The position numbers were made by a program, and so were the translations under genes. DNA of 64,000 nucleotides from Bathynomus jamesi. Its lineage: Eukaryota > Arthropoda > Malacostraca > Isopoda > Cirolanidae. The stretch's first letter is position 1. Each line of letters begins with the position of its first letter. Where the stretch lies: positions 713,001 to 777,000 of the forward strand of contig JAJOZX010000877.1 of the NCBI GenBank assembly GCA_023014485.1, written 5' to 3'. This document shows, piece by piece, positions 35,941-45,895 of the stretch. The notes beneath the pieces are model-generated. The model worked only from the letters and a program-made list of their open reading frames with translations, made no database searches and was not told the origin of the DNA.

Positions 35941-36247
35941 CGAATAGGCTAAAGAAATACCGCGAATTAATAAAAATCTATCAACGACTGCCTCGGCATT
36001 GCAGCAGATGTTTGTTAAAAATATCGACTCTGACTTTTTAAAATGCATCTGTGAAATCTGCCTTAATGTTATAAAATGTAATGCCAATGAAACCCTCTCA
36101 GAAGACTCGCTTACGTCGTTACAAGAACATAATACGGACGCTCGCTCATAAAAGTCAGACTGTGGGTAAGAAAAAGCGCATTATTGTACAAAGAGGAGGA
36201 TCGTTCCTGCCCATCATATTTTCAGTTTTTGGCCATTTACTGACTAG
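35937..36247 (+). pseudogene. Small Polinton protein with RGG-like end, frameshifted
   Basis: ATG 35937 overlaps the ATPase stop. MTNRLKKYRELIKIYQRLPR is followed, in other frames, by FVKNIDSDFLKCICEICLNV and RRYKNIIRTLAHKSQTVGKK and KRIIVQRGGSFLPII. I have seen this pattern (basic helix, then QRGG and a hydrophobic tail) in Polintons of other invertebrates, downstream of the ATPase, without an assigned role; a small structural or maturation protein is likely. Two frameshifts at least. Confidence 0.6.
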
Positions 36248-36256
36248 ATTAATATA

Positions 36257-36974
36257 ATGAAGGTGGTTGTGATTCCGCACGAGGTGTATGCTTCATTACA
36301 AAGGAGTCCAGACGCGGTTCTAGAGCCCCGTAAAAGTAGGCTTAAAAGAATGGAAAGTGAGTTGCTAGCCCTATTAGACAGTGAAAAGGCACCTGATGAG
36401 AAAAGGATCTTGTACCAAGAGGCTTTGCAGAAATTTCTTCATGAGTATGAAGATTATAAGCATCCTACAAAGCTCCCCGTGAGGCACAGCTCGAGTAGCG
36501 CTGATCATAGCGACACAGGACCTGTGCAACCAAAGAGCAGCGGAACACAGCACATCGAACATGTGCTAAAAAACAGCCTCCCCCATACATTGAGGAATAA
36601 AGAGTTGTCTTTATAATCTATTGAGTGAGGACCCCATCATACAGTGGACCGATACAGGCGAGGTCATTGTTGAAGGAACAAGGGTACAACGTTCCAATAT
36701 CGGTGATATTGTTCATGATCTGGTGAGAAAGTGGGATAGGCCCTCACCAACATGATGGAGGCATATTAAGGCAAGACTACAACAAATAAATGTCCCCAAA
36801 ACATTGATAGGTAATCTGAATAGGTTAAAAGACTTGGAACATGCACCGCACGTGTCACAACTGAGTACATCTTCGCCCCCAGCAGCTGCAGTGTCTCTGA
36901 AGAGGAGAAAGAAGAGAACAAGCGGCCAACCTTATCCACGTGCCTCTAAAATACGCAAATGGCTAACGTATTAA
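36257..36974 (+). pseudogene. Conserved Polinton protein of unknown role
   Basis: ATG 36257: MKVVVIPHEVYASLQRSP, helical RLKRMESELLALLDSEKAPD, and RILYQEALQKFLHEYEDYKH. After a frameshift near 36610 come IIQWTDTGEVIVEGTRVQRS, NIGDIVHDLVRKWDRPSPT, INVPKTLIGNLNRLKDLEHA and a basic tail. The plan (coiled coil, then a globular DTGE..GS.I.DL region with IP..LIGN) recurs in other invertebrate Polintons between ATPase and integrase. No function is established to my knowledge. There is also an in-frame stop near 36755. Confidence 0.65.
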
Positions 36975-37951
36975 GTAAGCACTATTATGACATTTCTAAC
37001 CCCGCATCCTATGGTGTGTTAATAGATTGTACAGAGGTGCTTATGGCGTAAGGAAAAAAGATGTTGAGAGATTCTTGCAGGGACCGGATGCTTATACACT
37101 TCATAAACCGGCGAGAAAAAGGTTTAAAACAGCCAAGACAACAGCCGCCTCGATTCATTCTATTTGGCAGGCAGATTTAACAGACATGCAAATATATTCA
37201 CTCTATAACGATGGCTACCGTTACATCCTATTCATAATAGATGTATTCTCTAGATACCTGTGGTTAATTCCCCTGAAAAATAAATCGCCTGAAACAGTTG
37301 CTAAAGCGGTCAAAACGCTGATGTTGAAAGAAAACAGGATTCTTGGCTATTTTTGTACGGATATGGGAAAAGAATTTATAGGACGCGCTTTTCAGAACAT
37401 GCTGTCAGAATTTAATATCAGCTATTACACTTCCAATTATACAGTTCTCGGATCTCGGATCTCGGTTCTTGGATCATTGGCTTCATCCTACAACCGTTCG
37501 CACCTTTGTACGATGGGTGCAACGCCTAACGATGTTTTAGAAAGAGGCAAGCGCCCGAGAAGAGATGAAGTGTCGCCACCACCACTACACTCTGCGCGTT
37601 TCAAAATCAATGAATATATAAGGTTATCACGTTCGGGGAATAAATTCGCGAAAGGATTTGAGCAAGGCTAGACGTGCGAGATTTTTAAAGTTAGGGCTAT
37701 GAGATCTAAGGGCAATATAATGATGTATTACGTTGAAGATTTGAATGGAGAAGAGATCACGGGAGGCTTTTACAGCGAGGAATTGCAATTGCAGAAAGTG
37801 GCATTTAATTTAAGAAAAAATGTTTAAAATTGAGAAAATTTTAGGAAGCAAAGGTACAGGAAAGAGAAAAATGTACCTGGTGAAGTGGCTAGGTTACCCA
37901 GAAAGCTTCAATACCTATATAAAAGCTGATGCAGTAATGAAGCTTAATTAG
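36961..37951 (+). pseudogene. Retroviral-type integrase with chromodomain, deleted core
   Basis: ATG 36961 (MANVLSKHYYDISNPASYG) leads, after a 1-base shift near 37020, into LYRGAYGVRKKDVERFLQGP. The catalytic core has the first Asp in IWQADLTDMQIYS and the second in YFCTDMGKEFIG. After FNISYYTSNYTV the expected segment with the catalytic Glu is missing, replaced by a short GSRISVLGSLAS stretch, and the protein resumes at MGATPNDVLERGK. The C-terminus (YYVEDLNGEEITGGFYSEEL) ends in a chromodomain, KMYLVKWLGYPESFNTYI. In a whole element it would insert the DNA and make the 6-bp duplication; the lost Glu means this copy cannot. Confidence 0.88.
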
Positions 37952-37959
37952 TATGCAGC

Positions 37960-38830
37960 ATGACTCCTAACCATTTCTACGTCACACTCCCGTCCTCCTC
38001 GTCCCTGTCTGTACAACCTAACAACACACTAGCCAACTTTGTAACAGAGCTCCATGGACCCATTGAGTTAGGCCGTGACTCGTATAAGGTGGGAATATGT
38101 GAAATTCAGCTGGACACCCTCTTTTTAAATATTGATTATAAAGACACCGTTTTTACGGTTCTTAGAGACTGTAACGAGTGTGCAAAAGCCGGGTTAACTC
38201 GGGATGAAACTATACGTATCGCCCGGACTAAGGTTGCACAGTTTTTCAGTACAGAAATAACACCAGGGCCGGGGCGTTATAGTTCGGTTGAGGATGTTGT
38301 GAGAAACTTAAACGTAAGTTTAAAAAACTGAAGCCTTACGAATGATTTAATATACGAAATCGTAAACAAAGGAAACCCTGCACATACTCTAATGCTAAAA
38401 TCAAAGGTTAACAGAAATCTAAAAGACGGAAGAGTGTTCAAAATTATAACCGAGGGGCGATATCGAGCATCCTTCCAAAGGAACCTTTCACGAGGCACAG
38501 CATGACTTTTCCACCTTAGTGTATCAATTGAAGATGGAGAAATTGGATGTAAGCTCTCAGCCTCCAGACATGTGCTATATTTACAGCAATATAGCGGAAC
38601 ACCAGTTTGTTGGGGATACCCAGGCACGCCTGCTACGCATAGCTCACATCCCCACCCATAGAGGAAGGGGTTTGAGTATTACATATACCATACCCCATTA
38701 TGTGAGTGTCGCAATTAACTTAATAACCAATATCTCAATATATATAAGAACGATTGAGGGTAAAAATTTTCCATTCGGTTGTGATGGGAGCTTAACAGTG
38801 AAGCTGCACTTTCGGCGCACTGAGTTATAA
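37960..38830 (+). pseudogene. Polinton penton-like/minor structural protein, frameshifted
   Basis: ATG 37960: MTPNHFYVTLPSSSSLSVQ, PNNTLANFVTELHGPIEL and YKVGICEIQLDTLFLNIDY. The C-terminal half is in another frame from about 38519: VSSQPPDMCYIYSNIAEHQF, VGDTQARLLRIAHI, PHYVSVAINLITNISIYIRT and GSLTVKLHFRR. This is a conserved late protein of Polintons, lying between integrase and capsid genes; a minor capsid or penton role is a family-level inference. Its TAA overlaps the next start codon (ATAATGG). Confidence 0.7.
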
Positions 38831-39233
38831 TGGACAGAAAGCCTTTCACAGTATACCGAGGGGTGAGATACCAGCGTGGTAGTGGACTTGGGTCCATTTT
38901 TTCATCCATACTACGCACCGCTGTCCCACTGTTGAAGAGGGGGGGGCCAGGTACCTAGGGAGGAAGGCGTTATAAACAGGTTTTAACGCAGCAGAGGACA
39001 TATTGGCTGGCACTAAGCCTAAAGAAGCTCTAAAAAAACATATAAAACGTACACGGGATGAAATCATCAAAGATGAGAAGAGAAAAATGCGTGGTGGCGG
39101 AAAGAAGAGATCTGTTAGGAATAAGGGGTTACCAACACGTGGTGGAAAGAAGAGATCTGCTAGGAAGGAGGGGTTATCATCACGTGGCGTTAAACGCAAA
39201 CGGAAACCAAAAAGAAGTGCTCAAAGCGTATGA
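38830..39233 (+). pseudogene. Small basic virion core-like protein
   Basis: ATG 38830: MDRKPFTVYRGVRYQRGSGL, GSIFSSILRTAVPLLKRGG, then, past a frameshift and stop near 38965, TGFNAAEDILAGTKPKEALK and a very basic tail with GGGKKRS and RGGKKRS repeats. The glycine-rich GxxxF..LxRxAVPxLKxG segment is like that of small adenovirus-type core/maturation proteins also coded by Polintons. Role inferred from this and its position. Confidence 0.65.
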
Positions 39234-39343
39234 AACCTATGGCTGATCATTTTTTTAACTGATATAAGCTGAGGACGTTACTCTCACGAATCATAGATTG
39301 ACTAATACTCGTCGAGGGAAGGTGGCACTATTTCTGACTCATC

Positions 39344-40635
39344 ATGGCACGTTTCATTCAACCGTGTAGTTCACAATGCTGTAAATCGGAACTGTCCCTC
39401 TTTGATATACCACCTACTCAGGTCTCTACTGAACATAGTGACTTTATTAGAGTTAACCCGTTAAACAATTAGTTCACCCAGTGCCCCTATAGAATTCGTG
39501 ATACCCAGCTCGGGCCCTTACATTTTTGACCGAGTTGCATACACATGTATGCTAAACTACGCATTGCCCATTCTGACGGAACGGACTGCGATGATAGTTA
39601 CGCTGCCTACCCTGAAACCAACTTTCTGCACTCCATATTCAGTCAGTGTGATGTATATTTAAATCAGACTAACATTTCGGCAGGCACGGGGTACTACCAC
39701 CTACGAGCCTATCTGGAAAATGTCCTCAACTTTTCAAGAGATGCGAAGGACACCTTTTTATCCGCCGATGGGTATTACCACTAAAGACGAGAGCAGTATA
39801 AAGGATAAATTTTAAAATTCTAAAAAAAAGATATACGAGTGTTTTGGACTCCTGCATACAGGCTTTACTTTCCAGGAGAAGTTGCTTACGGACGGGGTAG
39901 ATATGAAATTGAAGCTTACCCGCACGAGCCCTGAGATTTGCATAAATCTGGGGGCTGACCAAAAAGAAGGCGCGAAACCCGTTGTGATACACATCAAGGA
40001 AACGTATTTACGTATACGCCGTGTGAAGTTAAGTTCCCCGAAGCAAATAGAAATTGAGAAAGATTTGGTACATGCCACAGTAAAATATCCAATTAACACG
40101 GTACAGATCAAGCTGTACACGATTCCTGCAGGGCTGGCATCGAAACAGCTAGAAAACATTGCTCTTGGAGTCCTACATAAAAGGATTTTAATTGGAATGC
40201 AAGACCACGCCTCGACGAATGGAAATTATAAAAAGATTGCCTTAAAATTCGAGAATTTCGGCCATAAATATTACTCTATACGTAAATGGCATCGCCCTGG
40301 GTGGGGTAATGGATACGGATTACTCAACAGATGCAGTGTTCCCGCTCTGCGCGAGAGCTTATAGTACTTTGGCTCATAATACAGGTGCGTGTGATGAACT
40401 TGGTTTCGGCATAACAGAAAGAATTTGTTGAAGAATTTAACATCTACTCATTTGACACTACGCCTGACTTAACTGCTGGCGTACATACGCATTTAAACTC
40501 CAACAGAGCGGTACCATCTCAGTGAGGCTGGAGTTTGTCATACCTATAGACGCGCCTATTAGTGTACTAGTATACCTCAAGTTGCAAGCCCTAATAGAAG
40601 TACATAGATTTAGGAACGTCACCACAGATTTTTAA
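39344..40635 (+). pseudogene. Major capsid protein, Polinton type, broken
   Basis: ATG 39344: MARFIQPCSSQCCKSELSLF, DIPPTQVSTEHSDFIRVNP; after stops, YAKLRIAHSDGTDCDDSYAA, NFLHSIFSQCDVYLNQTNIS and YYHLRAYLENVLNFSRDAKD. A second open part at 39882-40364 has YPINTVQIKLYTIPAGLASK and NIALGVLHKRILIGMQDHAS, and the end gives FNIYSFDTTPDLTAGVHTHL. This is the double-jelly-roll-type capsid protein commonly annotated after a nematode 'F54H12.2-like' entry. At least three frameshifts or deletions (near 39470, 39790 and 40360). It is the shell protein of the predicted virion form. Confidence 0.85.
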
Positions 40636-40636
40636 A

Positions 40637-41026
40637 ATGGACGCAAATACACTCCAGAGAGTAATGAAAACTTACTGTTTCGCGCGTTCAAAATTTATCG
40701 GAGTGTTCGCGAAGAATGAAATATTGAAGCTGGCTAGTTCGAGAAACTGGTACGGGGTTATCATTAACACCGACATTGTGGGGGGTGACGGGATTCATTG
40801 GTTTGCAATCTATTTTAAAACTAAGGAAAGAATGTACTATTTCGATTCACTCGGATTTCCACCATGGAATGACTCGGCAATTGTGAAGTTCATAGCGCAA
40901 CAAGATGTCCCAGGGACTATTTGGAATCTATATCGTTTCCAAGGACATTATACTGAAACATGTGGAATGTATTGTATTTTGTTTCTCATGATTATGTCAC
41001 GTGGGAAGGGATTTATGAATTTTTAA
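40637..41026 (+). CDS. Adenain-like cysteine protease
   Basis: An uninterrupted frame of 129 codons starts MDANTLQRVMKTYCFARSKF. The catalytic His is in GGDGIHWFAIYFKTKE, the Asp in MYYFDSLGFPPW, and the Cys in ETCGMYCILFLMIMSRGKGF; a Gln occurs just upstream (RFQGHYTETCG). This is the order of the adenovirus-type maturation protease (C5 family), found in Polintons. The protein stops soon after the catalytic Cys, a little short of the family's usual C-terminus, but this is the best-preserved central gene. It would process virion precursors. Confidence 0.85.
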   Translation: MDANTLQRVMKTYCFARSKFIGVFAKNEILKLASSRNWYGVIINTDIVGGDGIHWFAIYFKTKERMYYFDSLGFPPWNDSAIVKFIAQQDVPGTIWNLYRFQGHYTETCGMYCILFLMIMSRGKGFMNF

Positions 41027-41249
41027 AAATTATTCGATATATGCGGCACAAATATGAATGATAAATATGTATGCAGACAGATAAAAAGAAGGTTACCATA
41101 TGTTAGTACCCCCTATAATGTGTAAAGGTATATTGTGTAAACCTATATATACATTTGTATCTATTAAGAATTGGGCACTGACCCTTTTTGTACATGATTT
41201 CTACTATTTAATAAATGAAAATATATTGTGCTTTGTTCTTATCCTAAAA

Positions 41250-41456
41250 AATACATAATCTCCTCGATGACCTCGCACTCGTTTGACCGGATGTGAGTCA
41301 ATGCCACGACTTCTGGATCGCTGGGTTGGCTAGGCGGGGTGGTTACCACTTCACTTATCACTCTTTCGTCAAAAGTGGCTATAATATGTTCTAGCTCGGA
41401 TTCGGTCCTATAAGATTAAATAAATGTCATGAAATTGGATGCAGTTAAATCGTCCA

Positions 41457-41494
<38 letters not shown>

Positions 41495-41731
41495 TAGCCT
41501 AACCTGGCCTACCCAATCTTTTGTTCACGATTCCAAAAACATACTATATAATCTAAAAACACTTACATCAGCTCCTCTGCAAACTCGCGCTCGCTTGAAC
41601 GACTGTGATTCAATACTGCGACTTCTGTATCGCTAGGTAGGCTGTTCTGAGAAGCATCCATAGCATTTATTCCCCTTTCATCAAAAGTGGCTATAATGCG
41701 ATCAAGCTCCGTCTCGGTTATATAAGGTTAA
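41250..41731 (-). CDS. Possible two-exon gene made of duplicated exons
   Basis: Two related stretches on the minus strand encode about 52 residues each: 41731-41569 (TETELDRIIATFDERGINAM; LPSDTEVAVLNHSRSSERE) and 41409-41250 (TESELEHIIATFDERVISEV; QPSDPEVVALTHIRSNECE). Between them is a GT donor (GAT|GTAAGT) and an AG acceptor (CTTATAG|GACC), so they could be spliced. No start codon was found for the first. Unknown function; no matching family recalled. It might be a captured or element-specific gene. Confidence 0.4.
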
Positions 41732-41917
41732 ATAAAAATAAAGTGATACAATAAGAGAAAATACTACGTATTTTAAAAGCAGATAATTCTTAAAAGTTTT
41801 GACAATAAATAAAAACCTATTGTTTTTCACCCAAAATACACACAGAGGAGCATATATATATATGAATAGAGACCGTCCTCTGGGTAGATAGCACTTCACT
41901 TCGCTTTATTATGGCCA

Positions 41918-42165
41918 GACAATATTTTAAAAATGTTTTTCAAAACGCATTTATTGCTATTTGGTAACTTAAAGTCCTACTGCGGTGGTGTATTATCGAG
42001 AAAAATTAAGCTCCACCAAAAATATATATGAGGGGAGACAATGGATAAGCACTGGATTAATTTTTACGTTGAAGAAAAATTCGGAACAAAAGGAAATTAG
42101 ATTACCAATTATAAACGAGAAAAATTCATCTTTAATTATCGAGAAAAATATTATTAAAAGCTATA

Positions 42166-42217
<52 letters not shown>

Positions 42218-42715
42218 TGGTATAATCGCGATGGAAATAGACAGTACAAAATAATTTTGAAAACGTTATTATTGCAGTTTGGTAATTTCCTCCAACAGTG
42301 CTCAATTATCTTGAAAATATTCTTAAAGCTTCACCATATATATATATATATATATATATACAAATGAGGGAACAGGCAGTAAAAAAAACCTACGATAAGT
42401 TAAACATAATATGATTTCTGAATTGGATAGAGAAACAAGATGCGAAACGTGAAACAATACAAAATAATTTTGAAAACGCTATTATTGCAGTTTGGTACTT
42501 TCCTACAACAGTGCTCAATTACCGTGAAAATATTCTTAAAGCTTCACCATATATACAGTATATATATATATATGAGGGGACAGCCAGTAAATAAAAAACT
42601 ACGATAAGTTAAACATAATATGATTTTCTGAATTGGTTAGAGAAACAAAATGCGAAACGAGAAACAATACAAAATAATTTTCAAAACGCGTTTATATGGT
42701 AATTAGCACTGATTG
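41918..42715. repeat. ~210-bp tandem repeat with embedded (TA)n
   Basis: ACAATACAAAATAATTTTGA recurs at 42237, 42455 and 42664 (as ..TTTTCA), with a diverged copy at 41918. Each unit includes GCTTCACCAT, a variable TA tract (42168-42217, 42336-42360, 42549-42573) and AAGTTAAACATAATATGATT. Period 209-218 bases. Confidence 0.85.
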
Positions 42716-42734
42716 AAACGGAGAATATATTCAC

Positions 42735-42905
42735 TTATATCTCAATTGCATTGCCTGTTGGATCTTCCGCTGCAACGCAATTTTCCATAACATTCTGTGT
42801 TGAAAAGAGATCGCCCCGATCTGCAGCGTTGAAGAGGTACAGCGTCGCTTGGCCGTAAAAGTCGCCATCACCAATCACGTCGGTTGATTCGTACAGCTGA
42901 CTCAT
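42735..42905 (-). CDS. Small ORF with TATA box, 56 aa
   Basis: ATG 42905 encodes MSQLYESTDVIGDGDFYGQA, TLYLFNAADRGDLFSTQNVM and a short acidic end, stop at 42735. About 50 bases upstream on the same strand is CCTTATAAAGGG, a good TATA box with the usual spacing to a transcription start. It is just inside the right arm. Unknown function. Confidence 0.45.
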   Translation of the reverse strand: MSQLYESTDVIGDGDFYGQATLYLFNAADRGDLFSTQNVMENCVAAEDPTGNAIEI

Positions 42906-43149
42906 GTTGTATAATTCGCTAGCTGGAGAAACTGCGTCTGTCGTGGTTCTCCCTTTATAAGGGGGCCATGTGACCAGCCCACAAGAGCGATCCTTAGCTT
43001 CCTATTGGATAGCGGTGAAATTTCGGCGGATTTTAACATGTAGGCATGCATTTTCGACCAAATGAGGCCCTGGGCACACCCAACAGTGTCGTAATTCGCT
43101 GAATCCATGAAGCCTGCGCATGAATTTGGGCGGGGCTTCAGGCTATTCA

Positions 43150-43591
43150 AATACTCTACGGATATTCTGGCGATGGAGTTGTAGGATTTCGCAGTACAGA
43201 CGATGTACTGAAGTATGTTATAGAACTAAACTTTATAAAGGCTCACATATACCGCGTGGTAGAAGAAGCAACACGCTCAGAAGATAAACAACAGTTATGG
43301 GTAGTGAGTCTTGTGGATGAGTGGTGTGATAAGCGGTATTATATCATGTTACACCATGCCGATTACTCGTACCCTACGGCTGAAAATCTAAATCTTGCCA
43401 TCATGGACAATCTTAAGTATTTTTACCACTACATTAATATATATCATGATGAGGTTTGTAGTGAGGTTGTGGCTAATGGGCTGTGTGAGTTTTTAACAGA
43501 TTTTAGAGATGAGTATCGCCTGTTAAACAAAAAGGATAAATATGAACATATGTTTCTCTCTAATAGCGCACCGGTTTGTGAAGATGTTTAG
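43150..43591 (+). pseudogene. Arm gene A, right copy, lacking its start
   Basis: Open from the arm border through LKYVIELNFIKAHIYRVVEE to the stop at 43591, without the frameshift of the left copy. The N-terminal part with the ATG is cut off at the arm border. Differences from the left copy: DEWCDK for DELCDK, NLNLAIMDN for NVNFFIMDN. Confidence 0.6.
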
Positions 43592-43611
43592 GAGATAAAA
43601 CATTTAAAAAA

Positions 43612-43968
43612 ATGTGTTTAGTTCGTGAAAATTACCCTGAAAGAAAATGCCTGGTGCGTATTCGGGGAAGTGGTAGTGATAAAACATTAAAACCGAAATT
43701 AATTCTTGTATCGGAAAATTTCTCAAAACATCTGCCCAATACAATGGGATACAACGATTCATGTTGGGTCAGCGCCGTACACGTTTCATTAGATTATGGT
43801 GTGACTCACTCCTCCCGGAGCATACGAGTTCAAACAAACCCATTCACGTTTCATGAGGATGATTCACCCCCACCCCTCGAGCCGATCCTGCCTGCCTGCC
43901 TCCTGTGGCTCATAGTCATCTCAGAGCTTGCGCCGAGTGGACGTGCCATAGTCATCTCGAACCGGTGA
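43612..43968 (+). CDS. Arm gene B, right copy
   Basis: MCLVRENYPERKCLVRIRGS start; same protein as at 30655-31026 with a few substitutions. A missing base (AACCGGTGA against AACCGTGTGA) makes it stop at ISNR and removes the overlap with gene C. Confidence 0.6.
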   Translation: MCLVRENYPERKCLVRIRGSGSDKTLKPKLILVSENFSKHLPNTMGYNDSCWVSAVHVSLDYGVTHSSRSIRVQTNPFTFHEDDSPPPLEPILPACLLWLIVISELAPSGRAIVISNR

Positions 43969-43978
43969 ACGTGCGAAT

Positions 43979-44128
43979 ATGATGGCACTCCCTTTGAGAA
44001 GCATTCTCAACGCATCGTACGACGTCTCCGTGACGAAGTCATTGCGCGTGTTCAGGCGAGAAACCGGCACCATTAACTGTGTGCTTGAAACGATCTGCAG
44101 CTATGCAAGCAAACGTAACGTTATTTAA
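43979..44128 (+). CDS. Arm gene C, right copy
   Basis: Same 49-residue frame as 30509-30658, from ATGATGGCACTCCC to TAA at 44126-44128. Confidence 0.55.
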   Translation: MMALPLRSILNASYDVSVTKSLRVFRRETGTINCVLETICSYASKRNVI

Positions 44129-44139
44129 GTCTTGAGGAG

Positions 44140-44702
44140 ATGCATAAAATCTTCGTGGTAGTTGAGAGGTGGGCTGAGGACCTTATAAAATACCAGCTGA
44201 CGTAGGTACAAGAAGAGAGACGATTAGTGACGCCTCCTCATATACCATTGTTTGTACATTGAGTGTAAATAACGAACAACCATGCATTGATATACGACTG
44301 ATGTGGAAGAACACAGCGGATAATGACGTTCTTGTTCCTACACGAAACCGTTTCATCCTCGACAGAATGTTTGAGATCGTCGGATTCCGTAAGCTGAAGC
44401 CTATATTAGATGCGCGTGTTACGGATATGATTTATTTTGACACGGTTCTTGAATACGCTTACACCGCTCTGCTCGACAGATTTGTTGAATGTAGGAATGA
44501 ACAGGGGGAGAATGATCTAGATCTGGATGCATATTTAAAAGGTTTCGATTCTTCGAAATATCCTGAGCTTTGGTACAAAGCACTTGAGAGGTACAGAGCT
44601 GAGCTCGCCTACACTATTCACCCTGAAGAACTGTACCTCTATATAGTGGATAGGTGTCGTTACGATTTGGTAGAATATTTCAATTGCTGCTATGCCGAGT
44701 GA
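44140..44702 (+). CDS. Arm gene D, right copy
   Basis: Same as 29935-30497, including the TAG at 44203-44205 and the change of frame after IKYQLT. The 147 residues from SVNNEQPC are letter-for-letter identical to the left copy. Confidence 0.6.
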
Positions 44703-45043
44703 AGAAGAGTTCACGATTGAAAAGTTCGGGACGTTAAGAAAAACCCCGATTGGAAAGGCATGATTATAAACTTGTATTTAATGTTGTGGTTAACGATGAC
44801 ATTTTTGTGCGTGCTTTTGATTGTGTTCTAGCTGTACTTAAAGATAACTTTCCCGCCGAGTGTAAAGTGGGTACAAAAATAGTATTGAACGATATGAAAG
44901 CCATTTATATCGAGTATAGACCGCCGCATCAGTTAAACGGTGAAGTGATGCTTGGGCGGTTTTACCACATTGTACAAAGTAATGGCGATGTTGATATAGA
45001 CTCTATCAAATGCGAGTTTACCATTTTGCACCGTAGAACGTAA
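44692..45043 (+). CDS. Arm gene E, right copy
   Basis: Same as 29593-29945 and identical over the last 96 residues. Start ATGCCGAGTGAAGAAGAGTT overlaps the stop of gene D. The A run has five A here and six on the left; neither is in frame, and seven (or four) would be. Confidence 0.6.
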
Positions 45044-45594
45044 AGACAATATATATTTTTCCCGTAATAATATGAGTATACGTTTTGTATATTTCGAATA
45101 TAATTTAATATATATGTATATTTTTCCTGTACTAATATATTGATCATACTATGTTTTGTATATTTTCAACATATTTAATATAACTGTGTATTTTTTCCTG
45201 TACTAATATTTGATAATATAACTTTTGATAATATAACTATATATTTCCTCTACTAATATTTTGTTGATACTATGTTTTGTATGATTATATATAATTGATA
45301 TAACTATATTTTCCTGTACTAATATTTTGTTAATACTATGTTTTGTATGATTATATATAATTAATATAACTATATATTTTGCTGTACTAATATTCTCTTA
45401 ATACTATGCTTTGTATGATTATATATTTTCCGTTCTATTATTTGCCCATATATATATGTCCCATTGTATATCCATTAATTCAGCTAAAATAAACAGAACG
45501 TTTTATTGGTCTTTTATCTATTCCTTGAACACGATTATAGCACTTGTTTGTTTTCGGTTTTCTGAATATTTAGTTAATTGTTATTTGTCAAATC
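45044..45594. other. AT-rich spacer of right arm
   Basis: Repeated units of about 60-70 bases with TTTTCCTGTACTAATATTTTG and ATGTTTTGTATGATTATATA. Non-coding; the mirror is 29046-29590. Confidence 0.7.
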
Positions 45595-45895
45595 GGTCTT
45601 CTAAACCAACTGGAATATATGGAATAATTTAATAAATAAGTAGCGAGGCTGTCAGCTCAACTTTCTAAGCCGGATGACAGAAGAATATAAGGAATAATTA
45701 AATAATTAATGTTATCTGGGAACTCAGCCTTCTAAGCCCACTGGCTGATTAATATATGGGATAAATTAAATGCATAGCGCATTCTGGCAACTCAGCCTTC
45801 TAAGGCAACTGGCTGATTAATATATGGAATAATTTAATAAATAACGAATCTGGCAACTCAGCCTTCTAAGCCAACTGGCTGATTAGGGTCCTATA
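45595..45895. repeat. Subterminal satellite of element B, right
   Basis: About four to five units with CTCAGCCTTCTAAGCCAACT and GGCTGATTA, inverted copy of 28690-29045. Confidence 0.9.

Noticed and set aside
39003..39246. Two overlapping basic frames as separate genes
   Set aside because: Only the frame continuing from ATG 38830 after a shift matches the core-like protein; the other is its shadow.
40637..43140. Missing polymerase half located on the other side of element B
   Set aside because: Searched by eye on both strands; only the protease, two small frames and a tandem repeat are there.
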